DNA from: Allosphingosinicella indica
Lineage (GTDB): Bacteria > Pseudomonadota > Alphaproteobacteria > Sphingomonadales > Sphingomonadaceae
Direction of reading: 5' to 3'
Assembly: GCF_900177405.1 (NCBI RefSeq)
Contig: NZ_LT840185.1
Coordinates: forward strand, 1,975,501 to 2,039,500
Length of the DNA: 64,000 nt
Shown here: positions 57,160 to 64,000 of the stretch, one piece after another
Layout: each line of letters begins with the position of its first letter
How positions within the stretch are numbered: the stretch's first letter is position 1
Position numbers and translations under genes: made by a program
Notes under the pieces: generated by a model
The model's input: the letters and a program-made list of their open reading frames with translations, nothing else
The model's database searches: none
Told to the model about the DNA's origin: nothing

Positions 57160-59538
57160 ATGAAGACCTCCGTCCGCGCCCATCAGATCGCCGGCTTGCT
57201 CGATCAGGCCCCCGAGGGCGTTCGCGTGCTTTCGCTCGACTGTTTCGACACCTTGCTGTGGCGCAACACCCATGCGCCGCACGACGTGTTCGCCGATCTC
57301 GAGCTGGAAGGCGGCGCCGTCTGGCCGCGGATGCGCGCCGAGAACCGCGCGCGTCGTGCGTCGCGGGTGAGCGCGCAGGGCGAGGTCACGATCGAGGATA
57401 TCTATCGCCAGATGTGGCCGTCCGCCGATGAGGCGGCGATCACTGCTGCGATCGATACCGAACTCGATGCCGAGGCGCGCCACTGCTTCGGCTTCGCACC
57501 CACCGCCGATCTGATCCGCGCCGCCAAGGCGAAGGGCATGCAGATCGTCGTCGTCAGCGACACCTATCTCAACGAGCCGCAGCTCCGCACCCTCATTGGG
57601 CGCGCCGCGGGTGACGAGGTCGCCGGGCTGATCGATCGCATCTTCTGTTCGTGCGAATATGGCGTGAACAAGCATGACGGCCTGTTCGAGCATGTCCTCG
57701 GCGCGCTCGGCGTTCCTGGCGAAGCTGTGCTCCACGTCGGCGACAACAAGGCGGCGGACCAGGATGGCCCCGAGCCGTTCGGCGTCCACACCGCGCACCT
57801 CGTCCAGTTCGACGCCGAATGCGTCCAGCGCCTCCGCATGGAAGCCGCGGCGGCGTCGCTGATCGACGATCGCATCCGCTCGACCGCTCCGGCCTATCAG
57901 CCGCACCGCGCACAGATCGCGCTGCGCGAGAATGACGATCCGGTCTGGGCGCTCGGCCACGACGTGCTCGGCCCGGTGATGCACGCCTTCGCCGCATGGG
58001 TGAAGGACGAGGCCGCCGAAATGGCGGAGCGGACCGGCAAGCCGGTGAAGCTGCTGTTCCTGCTCCGCGACGGTTACCTTCCCCAGCGCGTGTTCGAAGC
58101 CGCATTCGGCGCGGCCGGCGCGGCGGTGGAGATCAGCCGCTTCACCGCGCGCAAGGCGAGCTTCGACGGACCGGCAGCGATCACCAATTTTCTGACCGGC
58201 CAGAACGATCACGGCCGTCTCGACATCCTCGGCCGGCAGATGCTGCTGTCCAATGTCGAAGCCATGAAGCTGTGTGACAATCGCGGCGGGAAGGCCGGGC
58301 AGCGGCTATTCGCCAAGAATGCGCTGCACCCGCGCAACGTCGCCAAGGTGGTCGAGCGTTCGTCGGCTTTCGCGGAGCGCCTTTGCGCGCATGTCCGCAA
58401 CGTCGGCGGTGTCGAGGATGGCGATGCGGTGATGCTTGTCGATCTCGGCTACAACGGCACCGTCCAGAACATGATCCAGCCGGTGCTCGAAGAGCGCATG
58501 AACCTCACCGTCGCCGGCCGCTACCTGCTGCTGCGCGAAGAAAGCTTCTCCGGTCTCGACAAGAAGGGCTTCTTCGATCAGCGCCACTATGATCATCGCG
58601 TGCTCCACGCGCTGTCGGGGCCGATCGCGGTGATCGAGCAGATCTGCACGATCGAGCAGGGCTCGGTCGTCGATTACGCCCCCGACGGCGAAGCACGCCG
58701 CAAGGCGTCCGACGTCAAGGGCGGGCAGAACGACACGCGCGACCGCATCCAGGAGGCGTGCGTCGCCTTCGCGGGCGAAGTCGGCGCCGGCTTCCTTACC
58801 GCGCCGAAATCGGACGATGCTGAATGCCGCCGCGCGATGGCCGGCGCAATCCTGGCACGGCTGCTGTTCCTGCCGACGGCGTCGGAGGTCGAGCTGTTCC
58901 AGCGCTTCCATCACGACGTCAATCTCGGCACGAGCGATCTCGTTCAGATGCTCGACATCGACGCATCGACATCCGGGCTGCGCCGCCGTGGCCCGTCCTA
59001 TCTCAACGATGCCTATCGCATCTATCTGCCGGGCGAGCTCCAGCCGCACGGCCTGCCGCTCAACCTGGCGCTGTTCAGCGTGCAGCGCTTCGGCATCGAT
59101 CTTCGCACCAGCGATTTCCAGGTGGGGCAGGTGAGCTTCCCGGCCTTCGTCGCGGACAACAAGAGCCAGACGACGATCCGCGTCTCCGCGCATCCGACGC
59201 ACGACGGCTATTATCTCGCCACCGTGCCGGTCGGTGCGGGCCGCTTCGCGGTCGGCATCCAGCTCGGCGCTTTGTGCGAATGGGTGCAGATCGACGAGGT
59301 CGGTTTCTACCCGGTCGACGGATTCATCCCGCAGAAGGAAGGCGAGCGCGCGACGATGCTCCCCGCCGAGGTGGTACGCGACGGCATGCACGAGCAGGCG
59401 TCCGGCCTGTTCCGCTGCGACGCCGGCGCATTGATGCTGACTCCGCCGCCCGCCAAGGTGAGCGAGCCGCATCTCCTCTCCATCGTCTTCCGCCCGCTCG
59501 TCTGGCGCGAAGTGGCGGAGATGAAGCAGGCCGCCTGA
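57160..59538 (+). CDS. Large HAD-superfamily protein in the flagellar cluster
   Basis: A 792-aa protein. Residues 20-230 are a HAD phosphatase domain: nucleophile Asp27 in LSLDCFDTLLWR, then VVVSDTYLNEPQL and VLHVGDNKAADQDG. The residue two after the nucleophile is Phe, not Asp, as in haloacid dehalogenase-like and sugar-cluster members (SFDIFDTLLLR type). Residues 260-540 repeat a similar domain pattern (LLFLLRDGYLPQRVFEAAFG, VDLGYNGTVQNMIQPVL). The rest is a beta-rich C-terminus. Between fliA and flagellin, it may be tied to flagellin or surface-glycan modification (inference). Confidence 0.75.
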   Translation: MKTSVRAHQIAGLLDQAPEGVRVLSLDCFDTLLWRNTHAPHDVFADLELEGGAVWPRMRAENRARRASRVSAQGEVTIEDIYRQMWPSADEAAITAAIDTELDAEARHCFGFAPTADLIRAAKAKGMQIVVVSDTYLNEPQLRTLIGRAAGDEVAGLIDRIFCSCEYGVNKHDGLFEHVLGALGVPGEAVLHVGDNKAADQDGPEPFGVHTAHLVQFDAECVQRLRMEAAAASLIDDRIRSTAPAYQPHRAQIALRENDDPVWALGHDVLGPVMHAFAAWVKDEAAEMAERTGKPVKLLFLLRDGYLPQRVFEAAFGAAGAAVEISRFTARKASFDGPAAITNFLTGQNDHGRLDILGRQMLLSNVEAMKLCDNRGGKAGQRLFAKNALHPRNVAKVVERSSAFAERLCAHVRNVGGVEDGDAVMLVDLGYNGTVQNMIQPVLEERMNLTVAGRYLLLREESFSGLDKKGFFDQRHYDHRVLHALSGPIAVIEQICTIEQGSVVDYAPDGEARRKASDVKGGQNDTRDRIQEACVAFAGEVGAGFLTAPKSDDAECRRAMAGAILARLLFLPTASEVELFQRFHHDVNLGTSDLVQMLDIDASTSGLRRRGPSYLNDAYRIYLPGELQPHGLPLNLALFSVQRFGIDLRTSDFQVGQVSFPAFVADNKSQTTIRVSAHPTHDGYYLATVPVGAGRFAVGIQLGALCEWVQIDEVGFYPVDGFIPQKEGERATMLPAEVVRDGMHEQASGLFRCDAGALMLTPPPAKVSEPHLLSIVFRPLVWREVAEMKQAA

Positions 59539-59565
59539 GGCAATTCACCTCCTACCGACACACGA

Positions 59566-59595
59566 GAGGGCGCCCGGCATCGGGCGCCCTCTTTT
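59566..59595 (+). terminator. Rho-independent terminator
   Basis: Stem GAGGGCGCCCG (59566-59576), loop GCAT, stem CGGGCGCCCTC (59581-59591), then TTTT. Perfect 11-bp stem, 28 nt after the HAD gene stop; it ends the flhA-flhG-fliA-HAD transcript. Confidence 0.92.
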
Positions 59596-59610
59596 GCATT
59601 TCCACCTTAT

Positions 59611-59682
59611 CGTCATCTCAGCGAAGGCCGGGATCCAGACTTCTTTGGCAGGGCTGGAGCCCGGCCTCCGTCGGGGTGACGC
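59611..59682. repeat. REP-like palindromic repeat
   Basis: CGTCATCTCAGCGAAGGCCGG...CTGGA-type left part (59611-59638) and GGCCTCCGTCGGGGTGACG right part (to 59681) form an imperfect palindrome, of the 'gtcatccc...gggatgac' element type common in Alphaproteobacteria. It lies between two terminators. Confidence 0.75.
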
Positions 59683-59726
59683 GCCTGATTAGATAGCGCC
59701 GCCGCTTCATCCGCTTGGCACAAACG

Positions 59727-59757
59727 AAAAGCCCCGCCGCGTTTCCGCGGCGGGGCT
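59727..59757 (-). terminator. Terminator of the flagellin gene
   Basis: On the minus strand AGCCCCGCCGC (59757-59747), loop GGAAAC, GCGGCGGGGCT (59740-59730), then TTTT. It lies 22 nt downstream of the flagellin stop at 59780. Confidence 0.92.
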
Positions 59758-59779
59758 CCTCGACTGGCTTGTTTCGCGA

Positions 59780-60589
59780 TTAGCGAAGCAGGCTCAGCAC
59801 ACCCTGCTGGCTCTGGTTCGCCTGGGCGAGCATCGCCGTCGACGCCTGGCTCAGGATCTGGGCCTTGGCGAGGTTGGTCGTCTCCGCCGAGAAGTCGGCG
59901 TCCTCGATCCGCGAACGTGCATCCGCAAGGTTGGTCACGTTGTTGGTGAGGTTGTTCACCGTCGATTCGAGACGGCTCTGCGCCGCACCGAGGCCGGCGC
60001 GAACGGTGCCGACATCCTTCAGCGCGGTGTCGACGTCGTCGAGCGCAGATTCGGCGCCGGAGACGCTCGAAATGTCGGCACCCGAAGCGCTGGAAACATC
60101 GAGGCCGGTGATCGAGATGGTCACCTGATCGCCCGAGTTGGCACCCGTCTGGATCGCGAACGAACCATCGGCCGAGCCGAACAGCGTCACGCCGTTGAAC
60201 TTGGTGTTGGCAACGATGTCGTTGATCTGCGCACCCAGGGCCTTGACTTCTTCCTGCAGGTTGGTGCGGTCGTCGTCGCTGTAGGTGCCCGAAGCCGACT
60301 GGACGGCCAGCTCGCGGATGCGCTGCAGCATGTTGGTGACTTCGTTCAGCGCGCCTTCCGCGGTCTGCGCCAGGGAGATGCCGTCGTTCGAGTTACGGAT
60401 CGCCTGGTTCATGCCGCGGATCTGCGACGTCATCGAGCTCGCGATCGCGAGGCCAGCGGCGTCGTCCTTCGACGAGTTGATGCGCTTGCCGGTCGACAGG
60501 CGCTCCATCGCAACGCGCAGCGACTGCTCGGCGACACGGCCGCCGTTCTGCGCGCGGAGGGCAGAGGTGTTGGTGTTGATGACAGTCAT
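59780..60589 (-). CDS. fliC: Flagellin
   Basis: A 269-aa flagellin, near the minimal size. N-terminal D0/D1: [60 protein letters not shown]. Central part about residues 140-195 is short ([17 protein letters not shown]); C-terminal D1/D0: [20 protein letters not shown] and [13 protein letters not shown]. Start ATG 60589 with AAGGAAG is preferred to 60610. A sigma28-like promoter is about 64-90 nt upstream and a terminator follows. Confidence 0.97.
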   Translation of the reverse strand: MTVINTNTSALRAQNGGRVAEQSLRVAMERLSTGKRINSSKDDAAGLAIASSMTSQIRGMNQAIRNSNDGISLAQTAEGALNEVTNMLQRIRELAVQSASGTYSDDDRTNLQEEVKALGAQINDIVANTKFNGVTLFGSADGSFAIQTGANSGDQVTISITGLDVSSASGADISSVSGAESALDDVDTALKDVGTVRAGLGAAQSRLESTVNNLTNNVTNLADARSRIEDADFSAETTNLAKAQILSQASTAMLAQANQSQQGVLSLLR

Positions 60590-60652
60590 GGGTCTTCCTT
60601 TCCCGCTCATTCCCGGCGGCCCGGATGCGTTCCCGCGGCTGCCTCGAGACCA

Positions 60653-60679
60653 GTAACGGCCGCACGCCGCCCGGCTTTA
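60653..60679 (-). promoter_or_regulatory. Candidate sigma28 promoter of flagellin
   Basis: On the minus strand TAAA (60679-60676), 15-nt spacer, GCCGTTAC (60660-60653). Consensus TAAA-N15-GCCGATAA. The spacer is exact, with 6 of 8 bases in the -10 element. Same pattern at motA. Leader about 57 nt. Confidence 0.7.
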
Positions 60680-60802
60680 ATCATCAATTTCAACCAGACC
60701 GGAAAAGGCGGTGGCGGGCGCCGCCGCGGCGCGTCGGAAATCCGCCGATCGCCCGACGGTGAATTGACGCGCGCGCGTCGCCCCCGCGTAAGGCGCGCGC
60801 CA

Positions 60803-60822
60803 AATGGCGCAAATCCGCCATT
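60803..60822. promoter_or_regulatory. AATGGCG-N6-CGCCATT palindrome, candidate operator
   Basis: Perfect 7-bp arms AATGGCG (60803-60809) and CGCCATT (60816-60822), 6-nt spacer. The right arm overlaps the first base of the -24 element of the sigma54 promoter of the activator gene, so a bound protein would block it. Possible autorepression site. Confidence 0.5.
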
Positions 60823-60837
60823 GGCACACCCTTTGCT
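60822..60837 (+). promoter_or_regulatory. Sigma54 promoter of the activator-fliE-fliF operon
   Basis: TGGCACACCCTTTGCT matches TGGCACR-N4-TTGCW with GG-N10-GC spacing. The expected transcript start is near 60848 and the gene starts at 60889. Confidence 0.87.
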
Positions 60838-60888
60838 TCGATAACCCCGGAGCGATGCGGCCGCGACGGCCCGCATGGGGGTTTGTGA

Positions 60889-62088
60889 ATGATCGGACTG
60901 AGCGAAACGGCGATGGCGGCCCACCCGGCGCTTGCGCGCTGGCTGCGTGGGGCAGGCCTTGCCGTGACGATCGGCAGCGACGGTCCGCGCATCCTCGATG
61001 CGAGCGAGGCCGGTGCCGCGCGCGCCAATGACGTGGTCGTCGAGGCCGTGGACGGCAATCCGTCCCTGACGATCTCCGATGGCACCCGCCCCGCGTGCGT
61101 GCGCTTCGGCTATGACGACATGGCCTTCGCCTTCGCGCTGGTCGCGGAGCTCGTCCGTCCCGAATTCCGCCCCGCCTGCGGCGAACCCGAAAGCGCGCGC
61201 CTACTCGGGCTCGCCGATCGCATCGCGGGCAGCGATGCCACCGTCCTCATTCTGGGCGAAACCGGCACGGGCAAGGAAGGCCTCGCTCGCTACATCCATT
61301 CGATCTCACCGCGCGCGAACGGCGCTTATGTCGCGGTCAATTGCGCCGCGCTTCCCGATACGATGCTGGAGGCGATCCTGTTCGGCCACCGCCGCGGGAG
61401 CTTCACCGGCGCCAGCGCGGACGGGGAGGGGCTCTTCCGCGCCGCGGACGGCGGCACCTTGCTCCTCGACGAAATCGCCGAACTGCCGCTCGCGCTCCAG
61501 GCGAAGCTGCTCCGCGCGATCCAGGAAAAGGAAGTGCTGCCGGTCGGTGCGGTGAAGGCCGAGCCGGTGGACGTCCGCATCATCGCCTGCGCCAACCGCG
61601 ATCTCGCCGCCGAAGTCGATGCAGGCCGTTTCCGCGCCGATCTTTACTGGCGCCTCAACGTCCTTCCGCTCCAGCTCCAGCCGCTCGGCGCGCGCCGCCT
61701 CGACATCCGCGCGATCGCCGCCGCGCTGCTGCTCCGCCACGTTCCGGCCGGCGCCGCTTTCCCCTGGCCGACCGCGCAGGCGCTCGACCGGCTGATGGCG
61801 CATCGCTGGCCCGGCAACTGCCGCGAGCTGGACAACGTCCTCCAGCGCGCGCTGATGCTTCGCCAGGGTGATCGCATCGAGACCGAGGATCTCTCGATCG
61901 ACGGCGCCGCGACCACGATCTTTACCGCGCCGCGTCTCGCCGACGCGGGCCGCTCCGCCGAGGCGCGGATGATCCGTGAAGCCCTTGCCGCCACCAACGG
62001 ACACCGTGTCCGCGCCGCCGAACGTCTCGGCATCTCCGAACGCACGCTCCGCTACCGGCTCGCCGGGATGCGGGCTGAAGCCGCCTGA
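60889..62088 (+). CDS. Sigma54-dependent flagellar activator (FlbD-like)
   Basis: A 399-aa enhancer-binding protein. Residues about 1-100 do not have a receiver domain with phosphoacceptor pattern; about 105-330 is the AAA+ domain with Walker A LGETGTGKEG (about 124), the sigma54-contact loop GSFTGA (GAFTGA variant), Walker B GGTLLLDE and the R-finger region (FRADLYWRLNVLPLQL). The C-terminus VRAAERLGISERTLRYRLAG is a Fis-type helix-turn-helix. With the sigma54 promoters in this window it is the probable activator of the flg and flh operons. GTG/ATG start: ATG 60889. Confidence 0.92.
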   Translation: MIGLSETAMAAHPALARWLRGAGLAVTIGSDGPRILDASEAGAARANDVVVEAVDGNPSLTISDGTRPACVRFGYDDMAFAFALVAELVRPEFRPACGEPESARLLGLADRIAGSDATVLILGETGTGKEGLARYIHSISPRANGAYVAVNCAALPDTMLEAILFGHRRGSFTGASADGEGLFRAADGGTLLLDEIAELPLALQAKLLRAIQEKEVLPVGAVKAEPVDVRIIACANRDLAAEVDAGRFRADLYWRLNVLPLQLQPLGARRLDIRAIAAALLLRHVPAGAAFPWPTAQALDRLMAHRWPGNCRELDNVLQRALMLRQGDRIETEDLSIDGAATTIFTAPRLADAGRSAEARMIREALAATNGHRVRAAERLGISERTLRYRLAGMRAEAA

Positions 62089-62099
62089 GGAACTGGAAG

Positions 62100-62450
62100 A
62101 TGACCAGCATAGACGCCAACCGGTTGCTCGCCATGCGGGCTTCCATCCTGGAGCAGAACAGCGCTCTCCAGCGCGCTGCCAATGCCGATCTCGGCAACGC
62201 CGGCCAGATGGGCGGCACCGACTCCGCCAAGAGCGATTTCGGCGACGCCTTCAAGAGCGCGCTCACGAGCGTCAACGCAGCGCAGGCGCAGTCCTCCGCC
62301 GCATCGGAGGCCTATGAGCGCGGCGAGACCAGCGACATCGCCGCGGTGATGCTCGCGCGCCAGCAGGCGTCGATCGGTTTCGAGGCGACCCTGCAGGTCA
62401 GGAACAAACTCCTCTCCGCCTACAAAGACATCATGAGCATGCCGGTCTGA
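62100..62450 (+). CDS. fliE: Flagellar MS-ring/rod adaptor FliE
   Basis: A 116-aa protein. The C-terminal half (DFGDAFKSALTSVNAAQAQS, AAVMLARQQASIGFEATLQV, RNKLLSAYKDIMSMPV) is the FliE signature. It follows the activator by 11 nt and precedes fliF by 1 nt. Confidence 0.93.
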   Translation: MTSIDANRLLAMRASILEQNSALQRAANADLGNAGQMGGTDSAKSDFGDAFKSALTSVNAAQAQSSAASEAYERGETSDIAAVMLARQQASIGFEATLQVRNKLLSAYKDIMSMPV

Positions 62451-62451
62451 T

Positions 62452-64000
62452 ATGAGCGAGATAGCAGCAAACCCCAACGACATCGTCGCCGCGCCGGTGC
62501 GCGCGCCGGCGGCCCGTCCCGCCGGTTCGAACATGAAGCTGGAAGGCGTCATGAGCAATGTGCGCGGCTTCACTTCGCAGCCCGCGGTCGCGAAGTCGCT
62601 GCCGGCGATCGCGTTCCTCGCGCTGATCGGCATCGCCGCGCTCGTCTGGTCCTATGCCAGCCAGGCGCCGGGCCGCGATCTCTTCCGCGGGCTTCCCGAC
62701 GAGGACAAGGCCGCCGTCGCTTCGGCGCTTACCACGGCGGGAATCAAATATAACGTCGATCGCTCGACCGGCGCGCTGACCGTCGGCGAGGATGATTATT
62801 ATCAGGCGAAGATGCTGCTTGCGTCGCAGGGGTTGCCCAAAGGCGCGCCAGACGGGACGCAGGTTCTCGACAGCCTGCCGCTCGGCGCCAGCCGCGCGGT
62901 GGAAGGCGAGCGCCTGCGCGGTGCGCGCGAGATGGATCTCGCCCGCACCATCGAGGCGATCGATGCGGTGCAGTCCGCGCGCATCCACCTTGCCGTCGAG
63001 CAGCCGAGCGCGTTCCTGCGCGATCGCTCCAAGGCCGCCGCGTCCGTCATGCTGACGCTCGCGCCGGGCCGCCAGCTCGGCGATGCGCAGGTGCAGGCGA
63101 TCGTCCACCTCGTCGCCTCGTCGGTTCCGGGTCTCGCGCCCGAGAATGTCTCGGTCGTCGATCAGAATGGCCGGCTGCTGTCCAGCGACAGCGACGGCAG
63201 CAGCGGCGCTTCGGACCGCCAGGTCGCGATCCAGGCGAAGATCGAGGATCGCTATCGCGACGCGCTGGTTCGCATGCTGACGCCGATCGTCGGCGCCGAC
63301 AATTTCACCGCGCAGGTCCATGCCGACGTCGATTTCTCCGAGACGCAGGCGACCCGCGAGCAATTCCCCAAGGACGCCACCGTGCTCACCTACGAGCAGG
63401 GCGCCTTCACCACCGACGGCGGTGCTGCTGGCGGCGAGGCGGGCGGCATTCCCGGCGCACTCTCCAACCAGCCGCCGCCTGCCGCGCAGGTCGCTGCCGC
63501 TCCGGGCGGCGCGATGACCCCGCCGGTCCCCGGTGCCTCGGGCGAGACCGCCGAAGCGGCCGCCAAGCGCACCGAGAATTACAACCGCACGTTCGCAGTG
63601 GGTCGTGAAGTGTCGGTCACCAAGGAGCAGATCGGTTCGGTGAAGCGTCTGTCGGTCGCCGTCGCGCTCAAGAATCCCGAAGGCGGCAAGCCGCGCGGCA
63701 AGGACGAGATCGCGGCGATCGAGGCGCTGGTGAAGGGTGCGGTCGGCTTCGATCAGAACCGCGGCGACGTGGTGGCGATCAACGCCCGCAGCTTCGCGCC
63801 GATCGAAACCGAAGAGGCGAGCTGGTGGGAAGCCGGCTGGGTGTCGCTGCTGGTCCGCAACATCACCGCGCTGGGCCTCGCCGCGCTCGTCATCTTCGGC
63901 ATCGCCCGCCCTCTGATGAAGAAGGGCACCGCCGCGCTCGCCAAGCGCGCCGAGCACAGCAAGGTCAACGTCGGCAGCCAGATCGCCGCCGCCATCGCCG
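62452..64000 (+). CDS. fliF: Flagellar MS-ring protein FliF (partial, 3' end outside window)
   Basis: The first 516 codons of fliF. First span near residues 50-70 (LPAIAFLALIGIAALVWSYA), the YscJ-like domain (FRGLPDEDKAAVASALTTAG, MDLARTIEAIDAVQSARIHL, KAAASVMLTLAPGRQL, VSVVDQNGRLLS), the FliF C-terminal domain and a second span (about residues 465-485, LLVRNITALGLAALVIFGIA). A Gly/Pro-rich insert lies near 320-365. The end lies beyond the window. ATG 62452 follows the fliE stop by 1 nt. Confidence 0.95.
   Translation, partial: MSEIAANPNDIVAAPVRAPAARPAGSNMKLEGVMSNVRGFTSQPAVAKSLPAIAFLALIGIAALVWSYASQAPGRDLFRGLPDEDKAAVASALTTAGIKYNVDRSTGALTVGEDDYYQAKMLLASQGLPKGAPDGTQVLDSLPLGASRAVEGERLRGAREMDLARTIEAIDAVQSARIHLAVEQPSAFLRDRSKAAASVMLTLAPGRQLGDAQVQAIVHLVASSVPGLAPENVSVVDQNGRLLSSDSDGSSGASDRQVAIQAKIEDRYRDALVRMLTPIVGADNFTAQVHADVDFSETQATREQFPKDATVLTYEQGAFTTDGGAAGGEAGGIPGALSNQPPPAAQVAAAPGGAMTPPVPGASGETAEAAAKRTENYNRTFAVGREVSVTKEQIGSVKRLSVAVALKNPEGGKPRGKDEIAAIEALVKGAVGFDQNRGDVVAINARSFAPIETEEASWWEAGWVSLLVRNITALGLAALVIFGIARPLMKKGTAALAKRAEHSKVNVGSQIAAAIA

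Noticed and set aside
62431-63957. 508-codon minus-strand reading frame over fliF
   Set aside because: Antisense to FliF, no recognisable domain, Arg/Gly-rich.

Overview
The window is high-GC DNA from an alphaproteobacterium, most probably a sphingomonad (order Sphingomonadales). This rests on gene content and style: TonB-dependent receptor, M19 dipeptidase and serine-hydrolase clusters, an aerobic KorAB 2-oxoacid oxidoreductase, REP-like palindromes of the type common in sphingomonads, and a flg/flh/fli locus with FlgJ lacking its muramidase domain. The assignment is made by eye, without a database search.

Layout. 1-3968: a partial gene, a GNAT acetyltransferase, a gamma-carbonic anhydrase, a lipoprotein, tRNA-Arg(ACG) and a TPR-sulfotransferase. 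3963-7449 (minus): arginine succinyltransferase operon M20 peptidase-astA-astB. 7501-9621 (minus): parDE toxin-antitoxin, rppH and an alpha/beta hydrolase. 9660-13821: a histone-deacetylase-family protein and the kor operon, which carries two tiny genes between korA and korB. 14029-17589: YdjM-like membrane protein, photolyase and cyclopropane synthase. 17586-19768 (minus): purF and an SDR. 19939-23872: a lipoprotein, a MerR regulator, an acyl-CoA dehydrogenase and a low-GC DUF4268 nuclease-like gene.

23869-37700 is the most interesting accessory region. A divergent XRE-cupin regulator faces two operons encoding serine hydrolases, an enolase-superfamily racemase (DgcA-like), two M19 dipeptidases, a TonB receptor, a DUF1611/DgcN protein, a YkvI-type membrane transporter and a D-aminoacylase-like enzyme. 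Together they look like an uptake and degradation system for D-amino-acid-containing peptides or N-acyl-D-amino acids that ends in D-Glu to L-Glu conversion. Both operons start with nearly the same promoter/operator: TTGACA-N16-CATWAY, with an AGGA-containing repeat 20 bp apart placed identically. I propose this as the binding site of the XRE-cupin protein.

37742-64000: DedA protein, motA-motB-diguanylate cyclase (minus), flgBCDEFGHIJKL (minus), a second compact stator-like pair, flgA, flgM, an FlgN-like protein, a lytic transglycosylase, flhA-flhG-fliA, a large HAD protein, flagellin (minus), a sigma54 activator, fliE and partial fliF. The sequence supports a regulatory cascade. Four consensus sigma54 promoters precede flgB, flgA, the transglycosylase-flhA-flhG-fliA set and the activator-fliEF set. 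Three sigma28-like promoters (GYCGTTAN -10) precede flagellin, motA and flgM. Tandem CGGCAA-N4-TTGCCG palindromes upstream of flgB look like an enhancer. No CRISPR array, rRNA, insertion sequence or phage was seen. No gene-free stretch exceeds about 300 bases; the longest (60590-60888) is the flagellin/activator divergent promoter region.
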